Shown here: one piece after another, positions 25,001-51,721 of the stretch | How the letters are laid out: each line of letters begins with the position of its first letter | Position numbering within the stretch: position 1 is the stretch's first letter | Source: Oxyruncus cristatus | Taxonomy: Eukaryota; Chordata; Aves; Passeriformes; Cotingidae | Length of the DNA: 64,000 bases | Assembly (NCBI GenBank): GCA_013399855.1 | Contig: VXAY01004973.1 | Coordinates: 1 to 64,000, forward strand | Reading direction: 5' to 3' | Program-made: the position numbers and the translations under genes | Notes under the pieces: model-generated | What the model was told of the DNA's origin: nothing | Seen by the model: the letters and a program-made list of their open reading frames with translations, nothing else | The model's database searches: none

Positions 25001-27461
25001 CACATTGGCCCTGGGTGGTGAAACACTGGATTCAGAGAAGTCACTAGTAAAGAACTCGAGAATCCAACTGAAATTTCCCATCACTAAGAAAAAGCAGCAG
25101 CAGTGACAGAAAAGAACAGAAGTGTTTCTTTAAGTGACAGGACTGATATTTTAGTGATGGGAAGCCCTCTCACCGCGAGGATTCGAAGTGCTGAAATTTT
25201 GTCATCAAATTGGAATCCAGCTAGAAAGTATCAATAACACGAGGAACTCGGCAGAGAAACAGTGACCCCATTATATGTGAGAGAGAGCACGGCTACCTGA
25301 GCTGAAGAAATGTTCGCTTTGTCAGCTGTGCAATACATGGCAGGAATTCCTCCTGGATTTTCCTTAGGACAACCCCCTATGCATATTCCTCTGGGAAGCT
25401 GCAGGATTAGAAACACTGGATGAGTCTAGGAAAAGCTGCAGTTTCAGCTTCCTTACGGGCTGATAATCCATAACCACACATATAACTGCTGAAGACTGCA
25501 GGCGAAATCCCAGCTCCAGCAAAGTCAGTGACTAAATTTTCATGAACTGGAAGGGGGGACAAAGCTTTCCAGTGCAGGTTTGGCTCCACAAAACAGCTGA
25601 TCTAATTGTGAAGTGTTTCTTACTAGATCAAAAATGTCAAAGCCATGTGACAACAGACTGAACGGAGACAAACACACCTGGCACTTGGTATTAGTTCAGC
25701 CCATACATGTGCTACAGAGGTTTCTGATGAAGTGAAGTCTGCCCTCCAAAACACCACACAGAAGTGACACTGTGTGTCTCATTCACACTGAACACATACT
25801 GCCTAGTAATTTAACATCTAAATGTTTTTTAATGTTCATGAAATTGTTATCTGAGCTTTTATCACACAGAAGTTGTAAGACCACCTATGTGAGAGGACTG
25901 AACAATTGAGTTTTGTGTCCAAAGGCATCGATGCTGATCTATTCCACCCTCCCTCACAGAACAGCCACACCCAAGAAGTCTTAGTAAGAAAGTCTGTCAC
26001 ACTGCACAGTCTGTCCACTTTAAGTTAATTTTTGATCTTTGTCTTTGATTTTTCCCTTTGTTCTGTAGGTGCTTCAGCATTCAAGGAACCCATTTCTCTG
26101 ACATTATAATAGTCTTGGACTGTAATTCCCTTTAGGTTGTGCTGCAGCATCACTGAACTCTACCAAACAGCCTCATTCGTAAAATCTGACTTCAGAATCC
26201 ATTATTCTAATGCCTGTCTGCACTGCCAAGAACATTTGACACAGCTTTGGGAACAGACCAGATGCAATACCTATGGATCCATTTCCTCAAGGAAGGGAGG
26301 ATAACCCTCAAGCTCAAAGCAGGACTACCAGAAAAATAGATGCATGAGTTGGGATGAGAATATAAACACCAGAGGTGTGTCCAGGCGTCATTGCCAAGCT
26401 CAGCAGGTACGTTACACAGCATACCTACACTTCATCTGGCTTCAAATTGCTCCTTTTGCAGGCAATAAAATTACTGCCGAAATCCCAGAGAATAAACTGA
26501 GTTAACACTCCATTAAATACAACAGACTCCCAATTCAAGGCAAGGACGTGCCCAGATTAAGCTACCCCTGTACAAACTGGCCCATAGGTAATATACATCA
26601 CTTCTAGTGACTTATGGTCTGAAAGAAAGCAAAGGAAAAACTGACATGAATTTCTACGAGGTAAGAAAGGAGTTGTTCTTTGAAGCATGCTTAAACAGCA
26701 CAATGTATTCTTCCATAAACATTCCTCCTGCAGTTGATCGCACACCCCAAGGGAGAAAGCCTGGAATTTGTTATTTTGTGCATTTTTTTTTATCAGTAAC
26801 GTGATCTTGGCCACTCATCCCCCTCCCCCAGATTAAGCAGTCTTTGATTTTATGCCTTCAGTTTGTTTTGTCAGTAATTGGCTCGGAAACTGGTACCAGG
26901 GAGAATGGGCACTGTTGCTGGGTTCATTTGTTGCCCCCATTTCACAGGAAAAAAATATAATTTAGAACACTTTCATAGTTTTGCCTTTTCTAAACATTTC
27001 AATTGCTGTAGTTGTGGGCCCCTTCCAAATTCACTACTCCTCCAGTGACATTCGTAAAAAACAAAACTTCCTCTACAAGAAAAATCTTTGCCGGCAGAAG
27101 CACTGGGTCAGTTGTAGCTCGCTTTGAGACAGCACAAAGGAAGAGGGCAAGAGAGGGAAAGCAAGGCAGGACAGGAAAACATACAGATAAGGGCAACAGC
27201 ATGTAGCCAGGAGTTAGATTTTGACTGTCATGTAGTTACTGACAGCCCTGGGTGCTGAAAAGGAGATAATACTCTACAGTCTGTACTCCCACACCATTTC
27301 AGTGTGCAGTTTCATGAAACAGTGAAACAAAATGCAAGCAAGATACCTCCAGAAAGGAGTTCCTGCTTCTCTTCTTCTCTCCTCTATGTACTTCACACAA
27401 ACACAGGCGCTTGCCAGGCCTCTACAGGAGCTCAGTCAGCTCAGAAAACACAGAAAATTTT
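16018..27461. other. Long non-coding stretch with AT-rich, TAAT-rich blocks
   Basis: No exon or transposon is recognised over more than 11 kb. Blocks at about 17640-17870, 19610-19800, 20730-21010 and 22440-22560 are AT-rich, free of simple repeats, and carry TAATTA, TTAATAAG or CAATTG cores. They look like candidate conserved noncoding elements, which I infer from appearance only. Confidence 0.45.
23811..23840. repeat. (AAAC)n simple repeat
   Basis: About five perfect aaac units are followed by an A-run. Confidence 0.9.
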
Positions 27462-27477
27462 CACACACACACACACA
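27462..27477. repeat. (CA)n simple repeat
   Basis: Eight consecutive CA units. Confidence 0.9.
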
Positions 27478-28727
27478 AGGCTGGGTAGTTTTCTATTATT
27501 TTGATGTGTTGGTGAAGCTCAGAGTTGGGCAGGGGTGCTCCTGGCTGGAGTAAGACCGTAGGGAAGCAGTTCCCACCATGCTGTACACGCTCTAGCTGCA
27601 GAGAGCTGGCAGTGCTGGTTAGGTGTGAAGCTGTGCAGGCTCCCACCTCGAAAACCAGCTCTGCAAAGACGTGGTACTGTGTAAATACCAACAGTTGCAA
27701 AGCTTCCACGACATGGATTTATGTATCCACAGCTCCTGCTGGTTTGGAAGCAGGAGAAGTCAGTTGTGCCAACTGTACATATCAGCCAACACACAGAGTC
27801 AGCTTTAGCCAACCAGAAACCTTTATCACAGCCATTCCTGGCTGTCAGAAGGACAACTTCAAACACAAGCAAGCTCAGTTCATGTTTTATATGCTGTACC
27901 AGCATTCCCTTGTAACACAGACATACTTGCTGTACCACTTCCGCCCTGACCACCTCCCAAAGCATGGTAGGTAAAGAGTAACATACCCACATGAAACAAA
28001 GATAGAAAGTTATTAAAAAAATCCAAACACCAAAAAAACCAAGAAACTGCCATCTGGCTAGAACAAAACCAGAGAATTGACTTAAGCTTTCACGTGCAGA
28101 AGCTCTGGCCCACACTGCCAGGCTCTCTCACCCTCACTCCGAGATAACAAGATGGATCCTCAGAGGGCACTGCTTTCCCCAGCAGAAAATGGGTTCTTTT
28201 CCTTACATGGACAGAGATTTCAGACATCTGGAAATGCACATTTACCATGTAACTGTGAAGTCCTGAAACTAGGGTGCAGCTGGAATTCCATTTTCACATT
28301 TGCTATTTTACCTCCTCAAAAGCACTTCAGGAATGTATGGAATTTGCAAACTCACTGAGGCTGAAAACTCAACCATTTCTGCAGTGGCATTAGGTCAACA
28401 TGAACCTCAAGAATAAAGGCAAATTCTATTCCTGTATCCTCTTATTCCTTCTGCCTTTATCCTACAAAGTCCCTTAGCAGATTTTTAATGGGGTGAAGGT
28501 CGAATGTAATTCTTAACCACCTCCTTCAGAAAAAAATGGGTTGCAAAGAGAATTTGACTGTGCATTTACATATGCCAGAGCTACTCATTATTAACGACAG
28601 CAAGCAAAAGAAAACTTAAGCCCTTCCACCTGCACATCAGGTCCATAGCATGTGTTTGACAGTCACATGCCAGTACACAGCAATGTTCCTTTTACAGGAG
28701 CAGATGCTCCGCCTGGGTAAAGGTGTT

Positions 28728-28967
28728 TTAAGAGAACAACTCCACAATCCCTACTGAAACAGGAGGCACACAGTCTGCGTACTCCTGTTCCAAGGCATAT
28801 ACACCATTCGTGCTGAAAGCACCACCGTCCTTTCCGGGGAAGGCGCTAGATTCGTTTTCCAGAGGTTTGCACTCTCCCGGACTCTGCCATGCTGCTGGCT
28901 CACGCTCCTGATCAACCTCCTGCATCTCTGCCCCCGGCCCCACGAGTTTACCTCTCCTCCTCAAATA
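28728..28967 (-). other. Unassigned frame with coding-like base periodicity
   Basis: On the minus strand an open frame ends in TAA at 28728-28730 and stays open to beyond 28967. Over its last 77 codons G occupies about 47% of first, 25% of second and 36% of third positions by my count, a pattern typical of coding DNA. The interval is also richer in CpG than its surroundings. The translation contains acidic and polar stretches such as MQEVDQEREPAAWQ and has no motif I recognise. No convincing donor is seen, and the acceptor candidate (TTTGAG) is weak. It could be a lost exon, a pseudogene fragment, or chance. Confidence 0.3.
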
Positions 28968-29806
28968 TTCAAGAAACAAAAGCAACTTGGAAACAGAAAT
29001 TTGAAGTGTCACTGAGGAAAAGAAACTTCCTCTGAGAAGAATTATAATACTGATACAGTTGTTAACATCCATTTTGAAGGGTGAGCGGTTGAAACTGTGT
29101 TTATAAAGCCTCATATTTCAGCAAGGGATTTCTCTGCAAGTATCCTGGGCTTAAGCAGTTTCTCAAATAAATTAGATGAGGGAATTCTCTCTTGATTAAC
29201 ACTAGAACAGATTTAATAAAACTAAAACTGCCAATATAAGATAGAAAGAGAAATCCCATGGGACTGTTACTCCAGACAAAAACTAGAACTCTCTCTGTTC
29301 TCACCTGTCCATGTATTAGGGTGATGTAACATTTTTCTACTCAATTCAAGGAAACCAGATGGATATCTAGTAGCTAAAAATTTGGAAAGGCAAAACTCTT
29401 TATACCTAAGCTTTTAGAACCCAAATTTATTAAAAGACCCAAAAAAATAGATGGATTTCAATGCACATACTTCCAGGGAAAAGTGAGAATGCCTTTCACC
29501 TTCCAGAGGTTAAGCGACCAAAGTTACAAACCTGTAAACAGAATATTTAGCAACTTTAGGAGAGGAACCATTTCATCAATTGGAAATTAAACAGCAGATT
29601 CCCTTAGAGTCACCTTATATCTTAGAATAACTTGCATTTTTATATCTTCAGACACACAAACCACCAGTGTGTACACAGGCAGTTGTTAAAAAAACCAACC
29701 CCCCCATCATAAGAATTACAGGTTTATTAATAAAACCCCTAAATCAGTTTGTATAAATGCTATTCCTTGTATTACACATAATGGATGTGGATACTTCACG
29801 ACACAC

Positions 29807-29830
29807 CAAAATGAATATGTATTCATTTTG
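29807..29830. repeat. Near-perfect palindrome, 11-bp arms
   Basis: caaaatgaata and tattcattttg are exact inverted copies separated by two bases. It is too short a loop for a microRNA precursor. It could be a dimeric site for an AT-preferring factor, or chance in AT-rich DNA. Confidence 0.6.
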
Positions 29831-32800
29831 TACAGTACACACAAAAATCCAGAGATTTTGCAATTAAGATGGCAATTCATGAATGTATTTTAAAAAAGTT
29901 TAAAAACCCCTCAATACTACTAGCAATGAGGAAGAAAGAAGGAGTAAAACTATTCATGGTTCACAAGCAGAAACATCCTATGGTAGAAGTAGAGGATATA
30001 TCAGCCTCAATGTACTCCTGACTGAAGGATACAAGTCAACTGAAGCAGATTAAAAAGACCTAATTTCAGTTTCCAAATACATTATCAACAGGAACCTGCC
30101 TGAGAAAAGAGGAAGTGATCTCTTCCTCTTCAGAGCCCAAAAGCCCTCAGATCCCCCTAACTTCCCTGGGATGATTATTAATCACCGGTCCAACTGACCA
30201 GCTGCAGAGTAAACAGGGGGGAACAAACAGGAACAAACAGCGGAAATATTACACCACATTGCCTCAAATTGAGCATGAGTTACCACCATCTGCTCCTGGT
30301 GCCACGTACAGGACCACAGGTTAGAAAGGAATTACGTCTTTCTCTTATTCTGAGCTTATTGCTGCTTTTGCACTTATTTTTTCCTCTGGGTATGCACCTG
30401 TTTCGCTGTTACTTTCTCCAGCTCTGGACCAGCCAGCATCACACAGCAGCTATTCTCCAATATAAGCTTTCCCCATATTCCTTCTACTTTTGTCTTTAGC
30501 ATTACATAATTGGTGTTTTAAAAAAAACTCCATGGCGTTGTAAATCTAAAGGCACAGCCTTGTCCCAGGCAGCAGATCGCACTGAGCCTGTTGGTATAAA
30601 CAGACCAGGCATTAATTTGGCAATCCAAACAATGAGATGTGAACACAAAAGTAACAAAGACATGGCTGTTTACAGCACTGTGGCCTCCAAAGGAGCACCA
30701 GTGCAGGCAGAAGTCATCCAAACTCCCCTACAGAGGCCCTACAACAAGTGCAAATGTCATGAGGCTACAGTTTTGCTTCATTTTCAATGAGCAGCAGGGG
30801 AGAGATGATAAAAATTTAGTAGGGGAAAAGAAAACCAAGTAGGGAGCAACAGGTTTGATACAGAAGGTTCTTACAGGAAAAGAAAATCAATATGGTGGTG
30901 GGAAATGGGGGAGGACAAAGGAAGACAAGGATGTCAAAAGAGGGCTCAGTGAGACATGTGACAAATTTGAAGTTACTCAAATTGAGGAAGGGCCCTGACA
31001 ACCATTAGCTAAAACCAAAGATCTGAGGCCTTCATCACTATAAATAATTATCTAAATTCCTTCGGCTATTTCAGAGGAAGACACTTCAGATGGAGAGGGT
31101 GCACATTATTTCCTTTTAAAGGTTAACACAGAGTTGCCAAAATATCTGATGAAAGATCAACGCCAGTAATAGTTCTTCCACAAAATGCAGTTAAAAGTGA
31201 ATCAGAATGGATTCAACGTTGAACAATTTTAATGAAGCAAGTGTCAAACAACAACATCAACTTCTTAAAAACAAAGGAGCTCCAAAGTTTAATTACAAAA
31301 ACATTGTACAGAAAACTTGGCATCTCAACAATTCCGAACACATTAATCCAGCAAATGGATTCTGTTTTCATATATTTCTCTTAACATTTCTTTAAGTGAC
31401 AACAGCATTTTATTCCACTCTTCTCCTTGACACACACTTCATTTTTTACTTTTTTTTTTAATCAGTCAACACTGAAAAATGTAAACTGAACTGACACTCT
31501 GAAAACACTGGAAAGAAAATCCATTTTATAGGGTTAATCAACGTAAATAAGAAGCTTCTTAATGAGACAAAACATCATCTGTCACATCATCAGTGAACAA
31601 GAACTTAGACTTCCCCCAGATGCCCCAAGATGGATAATCCACCTCCCTTCCTTCCTCGTGGGAAAAAGCAAGAGATTTGTCAGCCCCAACTAATAATATC
31701 ACCTTAAATTTTCTATCCCATAACACTTGCATCCTGCTCAGCAGAGTGATGTACAAGCAACATGCCACGAGCCCAGAGCTGCCCCGGGCTTCTGCAGCCA
31801 CCAGACCTTATTGACAGCATGTACGTGTTACAGCCTGAAATGGCATCCTTCCATTACCTCACATGGAATTTCTGGAGCCTGGATACGACTCCAGGAATAA
31901 GGTAGGATGCCACAGACTTCAGGATTTTGTAAATCAACTTTTGGCTATGCAGTGCACTTTGGCCACTTGCTACAGTAGTCAAACATCACTGGTTGTAAAA
32001 AACTGAGATACACACGGGAGATTAAGGTATTGCTGCTTCTTCTGGAGACATTAACAACCTGTAGGATTGACAACATTCATTATAGAACCCACTAAAATAA
32101 TTCATGCCAACATCAGCTGGTCTCATCCATGCTAAAGAAAGCAGAGGTCAGTGCAGCAAGCTGAGGTTCCTTCTTGTGAAGTCTTGAAAACAAACAGAAG
32201 ACAAGAAAAAGGAGTTTCCTCCCTGAAGGAAGACTTGAATTTACCTGGAATTCCTGCTGCTTGGCTACAGCAATAAGCCCAGGAGACCAGGGCATACAAT
32301 GTGTTGACCTGGAGATCACTTCAGGCCAGCATGAAGTCCATGTGTACAGCATAGGAAGAGAAGAAACTGCTTTTTAATCTTCACAATATTTGTGTCACAG
32401 ATACTGTAAAGTGATGCTGACTGCAACACATTCCAGTAATGAAAGCAACCTCCAGTTTATAACAGGGAATCTTGGATGTCTTGAGGAGAAGCAAAGAGAT
32501 TGTCATGTGGAAAAAAAGCGCATTTCAACCACTACCATAAAGCCCAGAGATGTCCAACAAGTGCTGAGCCTAATCAACAACTTGACAGGAACCAAAGGGC
32601 AGCAAATGTTTTGCATAAGTCAGTGCAGACAGGGGTGCCTTCATCTTTCACAGGAGGTGTGGTGTAGCTCAGCAAGGTTACAGACTCAAGCACTCAGAGC
32701 TCTACTCAATGCAACTGAAAGGCCATTTAGGTCACACTGGAACATGAAATGCTGAATGATGCAGGCTCCATGGGCTGTACCTGAACTGTACAAAAGGCGA

Positions 32801-35201
32801 GAGCACGTACAGGCTGTAACGCCGAATTCTGTGGGCTGCTATGTGGAACTAGCTACTAATAGCTTTCTCTGCTCTAATAATACATGCAAAAATATATGTG
32901 CTGCTCCCAGGCATCTTGCTTCCCAGCACTGATTTCAGGAGGGCAGAGAAAAAAAAATGCAATCCACCTGCTCATTTCTCTTTTTACAGAGAACTGTTCT
33001 CCCCATGAGATCACTCTCTCAAGAAGAAGGCAGTAACGTTAAATTAGACTGCGATGTGTATCAGAGGAAGGGCAAGCTTTGTGGTTTTAGTCTAAAACAG
33101 AGAATCCTATTTATCCCTGCTGAGAGGAACTAACATTGCACTTTCTATCTTGATTTTCACTGACCTTTGTGATAGTAAAATGCTCTGCAAACATTTTCAA
33201 GAGATAACAGGAGACTTTCACAGGAGAGCAGGATGCTATGTGCAAGAGAGGTGCTCATGGAGAAGGAGGAGAGAGGAAGTCTGTCTCATAGTAGAATCAA
33301 GTCACAAAGCATCGGCCACAGCCAGTCCCTAGTCGGGAGTAAACTCACTTTGTAGAAATTGCAGGCTAACCAAAAAAACCAGGATTCTGCTTAAGAAAAG
33401 CTCATATAAACATTGCAGACAGCATAGATCAAGACAGTGTTCCAAGGAAGACTCCCTGTTACAGCAGAGAGTACAAGCGCTGCTATCCGGGACTGCAAGA
33501 GTCAGTGAACCAGATCAAAAGAAGAAAACAAGTGAAGGAAGGTAACCCCACACGATAAACATGAAAACAAAACAAAAAGACACTAGAAGACATTAGGCAA
33601 TATAACACATCAAGGTTATTACTACAACACATACGCTGACTTCATTTCACGAGCTGAGATTTCATCTCCACAGCCAGCCAGTCCACAGAACGCAGGCACC
33701 CTCACACCCAGCAAAACTCATAAAAAAAAAAAATGTAGATTGCACAAAAGTTGCATGCTCGTAAATGTTCACACAGAGGACAGTTCCGAGTGTTTCGTGG
33801 GTGGTGTCCGTGGCTTCTTAAGACCTTTGAATGCATTGATCTGTTTGTCTCCCTGACAAACCACACGGGAAGGGCCCAGGACAAACCTGCCATCCTCCTT
33901 CCCACCCTAGATTTTCCCTCATGGCTTCTTATTCCACACTGGCCAAAAAAAGTTTGTAAAGCTTCCCTGGGTCACGAGACCTGCAGATGAAACAGAAAAT
34001 AAGTGTTAGAAGACTCCAATCTGCCAGGACTAAACAGGCACTGTGACATTATTTTTTGGATGTTTTATCCGAAAACACAACGTTAAGTACAGCAAAGCAG
34101 CCTATAGAGACAAAACTGAACTGAGTTTGTTTCCATCCCAAGTGTCAAATAACAAAACCCTTCCTCTTCGCCCCATATGGTGTGTTTGCACAAAAGTTTT
34201 TACCATGCAGCACAGAAAAAACAAAGTACTCACTAGTTTGTCATATAATCCCTAAATACAATGTCCTAAGCCACCAAAAACCACCTCAGATCTGTGAAAT
34301 ACAGTTGTTTTCAGGAGTATCATAACGGTTTTCTATGGTATTGATTTGGAATGAGTCTCAACCTCAAAGACGTTGTTTGGTTGATAGAGATGACATTCAG
34401 AATTAATATACTTGATATGCACATTAACAAAGGGACACTGATGATGACATTTGTTGATATGGTTTATCATGTGCCAGGTGAACATTTCCATACAAAAGTT
34501 CCTTGTTTTCTAGGGAATCTCTAACCATTTTCTAGGTTTGCATCCAACAAAACCCAACCTTCTTCCTTCCAAAATTGTCAAAAAATATAATCATTGCCAA
34601 GTGCAAGTCAGTGTAATTAACAGTCCCAATGAATTACTTGACCATTATATTTAGTTACATCCATGTCTTTATGTAGTTAAACTAGGTGACTCTTAATCAT
34701 ATTTTTAATTACATCACACAGTTTTGCTACTGAAAAGAGGAAAGGTATTGGTGGGAAGGGAAAGTGAAAGGAGTACTATTTTTCAAATTGAGAGTAGAAA
34801 CAAGAATTACAATTACAGTTGAATCCAGTTTATCCAAGAAAATTATACTTGCATTTTTATGAACACAGAAAGTGTCCAACATTTAGGAAACATGAAGCCA
34901 CCTGACAAGATAATGAAAGTCTAGATTTTCGTAGCCTTGAGATACGATTTCTCTGGCAAGGTGCTTAGAGGACAAACATCCATATCAGGGCCTGGTACGC
35001 CCTTCTAATAACTGATGGATGAGAAACTGCTTTCCTTCTTATTCCTTCCTGTAAAACCTCCCCTCCCCCAATTCTCTTTCTGAGCTTGAGTGCTAATTGG
35101 AAACAGTATACAAAAATGAGGAGGTTGATGAGCTGCTGAAAAATCCCAGACCTGGATCGACAAGCTGTTCCCTTCACAAATAGCAGCAGTAAAGGCACTT
35201 C

Positions 35202-35207
35202 TTTATT
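35202..35207 (-). promoter_or_regulatory. HMG20A: Candidate HMG20A poly(A) signal (AATAAA)
   Basis: This is the first canonical AATAAA on the minus strand found downstream of the HMG20A stop, about 1.04 kb after it. The following bases (TGCTGCTATTTGTG) are weakly U/GU-rich. An ATTAAA occurs earlier (36058-36063), and further AATAAA hexamers occur near 31.4, 29.7 and 29.4 kb. The real 3' end could therefore be elsewhere, or there could be several. Confidence 0.3.
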
Positions 35208-36244
35208 CTGCTGGGAGCTCAGTCATCTCTTAGAACTACAGTCCGTTCCATCTGGCTACCCTCCGGAAGGACAATGATCTTCCAGCTTAAGCCACACTAT
35301 AATGGGAAATGTGTAATTAACTGTTCTACACAGTATCACAAAAGGTCAGAATCAGAAAGGATGAAAAGCCCTGTCTTCATATTTGCAGATGGCACAAGGC
35401 AGCTGTATTTGCATTTCTAAACCCTATTCAAGACATGTACAGTAGATCTCTACATAATAAGTGCCTGAAGAATGCAGGTATGTATTTTGTTAAAACAGAA
35501 ATGGGCAAACTCCTCATGGCTGCTGAGTGCTGTGCACCATGGAGTAGGTGGTGTGGGAAATGCAAAGCAGAACAGTAATGCAGAAAGACTGGTATTTATC
35601 TCTTTGTAGCTTTGTTTTGCTACTCTGTTCTCTATTACAGTTTCCGAAGCTGTTGAACAGGAACAAAAATACAGAATCATGAGCTCAATAATAATTTATG
35701 CAAACATCACACGAAATTAGAGTCTCAGCAAATGCTATGTATAGCCTAAACCATACAGCAGTGCTTCATTTACATGTAAACCTTCATAATCAGAAGAGCT
35801 GTAGTACAGGCGCTACAGAGCAGGTAGTTGTAGAGTATTTTCAGTTTATAGCAGAGTTGAGTTCCCCTGTAACCTTTTGGGACAAAATTTCCCTGTAGCC
35901 ATCAGATTCTACAATTAATGCTGAATTTTTCTGGTTTAGTTCACTTGAGAAAGGAACCTCCCTCTAAATTAGTCACCCTGTTACCATTCTGCCAGTACTT
36001 TTACTCATCTCATACAAAAACAAAACTATTTTGGAGCTAAGGGGAACTTCAGAACCCTTTAATGCCATTGGATACTTTCAACTCCATTTGACTTCCATTA
36101 AGACAACTCGCTCCTGTGGCTTTGAGGAAGAAACCTGTTTGAGTGTACGGTATGATGATCAGCATAAGAATCAGCGTCAGAACAGGTGCCAGAAGTACAG
36201 AGGAGACACCGGGAGCAGATTAAGAGGGAAGACTTACCCAGTCA
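35208..36244 (-). other. HMG20A: Probable HMG20A 3' UTR
   Basis: This is the sequence between the stop codon and the first canonical AATAAA downstream. It is AT-rich, without repeats, as expected for a vertebrate 3' UTR, but its end is unproven. Confidence 0.45.
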
Positions 36245-49355
<13,111 letters not shown>

Positions 49356-50779
49356 ACCTCTGGGGGAAAAAAAAAAAATTAAAGGTAAGAAAGGTTAAAG
49401 TATCTCATTGCTTCCCTCCAGCAGCACCTCAGTTCAAACATCAGAACATAGTACAGATTTCTTTATCCCATAAGCTAATTGGAGAGTCATGGCTGGTTGG
49501 CTGCAGGACAGATCTGTGGGCAGCTGTGCTTAAGGTCAGAGAAGAAACATCATAAATGATGCTTCAGTTCAGAGTTTCCCTTTTAACAGATCCCTGTGCC
49601 AGTGCCACAGTGCTGCAGGAAATCACTGCAGCATTCTATTTTATCCCTCTTTCACTCATCATTCTCAGCACACAGGTACATAGATCCTGCTCTTCCAGAC
49701 CACCAGCCCGTTTAATCTCAAGTGTGCACCCTCACCAGAGGTTTGTGTTGAGCCCAGAAGAAAACTGAAACCAAGTCCTCCTTCATAGTTTCAAGTTAAG
49801 ATTGTATTTGATAATTCCTTGTCCACATTTTCACCATTAATCCATGCACACAGCTGAGTGTTATTGCTGAGTAACAGAACACAGCTATGTTAAGAATATT
49901 TTAACCTCTGAGTCCTACAGAACAGTTACAGAAGCAAGTGGTTTAAGGCACTATATATTTCTCATTCAATACAAATTGCCCCCAAGTTAAAATCAGTTCC
50001 TTTTGTAACCTTGTAGCCTGCCATCAGAATTCCAAGTGTGATATGAAATCCAAAACAGAACTAAACTTATTCATCCCCTTTCTTACTAAAACACAAAACT
50101 GTTATATTTTATTTTAGTGAAGAAAAAAAATCCCCCAAAAGTCCTAAACTCACTTTAGGATTATGAGTTGCCCACTTCAAAGGGCCATACTCGGTAAATC
50201 GCTGTTAGGAGTCACCTTTGGTGAGCAGCCAATACTCAACTTGAGTACTGCTATCCCTTTCAGCTTGTACACTTGGGCTTTGGGCTTGGAGGGACTGATG
50301 AGAGCTATAATCTTATATGGCTTTTCCATGGATTGGTGTGCTTTCCAGCCACCATTGAAAAGTAAGTGATCTGAGACATAAAATCCTGCTCCGTGTTTTT
50401 AATATTATATATCTTCACACATCCCACGCCCCAGCTCCAGAGAGAAAGGTTTTCTACAGACATAAGTAATGACACTGCTTCTTGCATCTTACAGATTTTG
50501 CAGATCTCTATCACAAGTATTACATTCACCCTTTTCTCTTCTGCTTCTCCAGCTGCCAAGATCCTTAGACCATCCTTAAGAATGGTCATTCTTATTCCCT
50601 ATCTAGAAAATCATTAAAGCTAAAGCAGACTGGTTCTAGTGCTACAGGCATTGACCTCTAGCTGAGAAACTCCCTTTACTCCTGTACAGGAAAGGGTCAA
50701 CAAGAACAGAAGAAATCCAATTCCTGCCCTACCATTACAGACCACGGACTGAGTCCAATTTTGGGGGCTCAGCCTCAGA

Positions 50780-51116
50780 ACTGACCAGCAAAGGGCTACC
50801 AAGGCCCTCAGGGACCGAGAGCACCCGCCTGCATAAGGAATGTTGAGGAAACCAGGCTTGCTCAGGCTGCCAGAGGGGGCCAAGGGCCAATCTAACAGGT
50901 GCCTAAAACTGCCGAATGGGAGAGCAGAGATGGCACAACCAAACTCGTTATATTGGCTTTGCTGGCTGTGTTTACCAGAGGGGTGGTGATAGAGTCTATC
51001 CCGGCAGATTCTAAATGCTAAAAGCTGTAACTGACCTCAACTAGTGTTGGCAACAGTCCTGCTCTGAGTGGGAGGCTGGACTAAGATGACCTCCCTCCAG
51101 CTGTCCCTTCCAAGCA
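50780..51116 (+). mobile_element. Old, degenerate CR1 remnant
   Basis: The 3' part reads gtcctgctctgagtgggagg, then ggactaagatgacctccctc and cagctgtcccttccaagcaa, which is a recognisable but decayed CR1 3' end. Upstream similarity is weaker, so the 5' boundary is approximate. It lies in the 5' non-coding part of the HMG20A locus, opposite to the gene. Confidence 0.65.
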
Positions 51117-51695
51117 ACATCTGCAGCTCTCTCAATCAGAACTCCACATTACGTTTTCTTTCAAATACTGGCATCTTTGACACAAAAAGGAAGAAAACTC
51201 GAATAATATAATACTGTTAGGAAAAGTGGTGAGATCTTCTGATGGAACAAAGAAGATTTTAATCCTTAAAGAAGGCAGCACAAACAATACTCCCCTACAT
51301 AAAGAATCTACATCAAGGCTGGGACTTGATGTATCACAAGAAATTTGAAAATTCAACTGGTTTGAAAAATGAGCTCTTTGCTGATGCCCAGAAAGCTGTT
51401 TAAGGACAGCTGCTAAATATCAACACCAATTGCTTCATGCAGTTGTCAACTAAGAGAGAAATGAAGTTCTGCTTTATGGTACACAGTCTTTGTTTTGTCA
51501 GTCAAAAGTTCTAAATGAGTATTTTCAGAAAAGGAAGCTTAAGCATGACCTTCTCACCAGGTCTTGGTGTGTCTGCTCGCATCTGGCCCTAGGCAGCAGC
51601 CATGGAGCCTAAGCTCACTTTCCAGCTGCGGGGAGGCAGATGGACACCAACCTTAACAACATATAAACAGAACGCAAACACAGGAAGCTGCGACA

Positions 51696-51721
51696 CCACA
51701 CACACACACTTTTTTTTTTTT
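51696..51721. repeat. (CA)n followed by a T-run
   Basis: Seven CA units are followed directly by twelve T. Confidence 0.9.

Larger units (their letters stand above)
27478..35201. other. Non-coding region downstream of HMG20A
   Basis: This contains the longest open frame of the window apart from the gene (minus strand 27519-28115, 198 codons, overlapped by 149 open codons on the plus strand), the coding-like frame at 28.7-29.0 kb, and the palindrome at 29.8 kb. Part may be distal HMG20A 3' UTR if the 35202 poly(A) signal is not used. No repeat family recognised. Confidence 0.45.

Noticed and set aside
27519..28115. 198-codon open frame on the minus strand, overlapped by 149 open codons on the plus strand
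   Set aside because: An ATG frame of this length is expected roughly 0.5 times by chance in 64 kb on both strands. The translation is Cys/Trp-rich with no motif, and no splice or repeat context supports it.
1..36244. LINGO1 as the expected neighbour downstream of HMG20A
   Set aside because: The LINGO1 coding region is essentially one long leucine-rich-repeat exon, and no such frame exists here. It is probably beyond the left edge.
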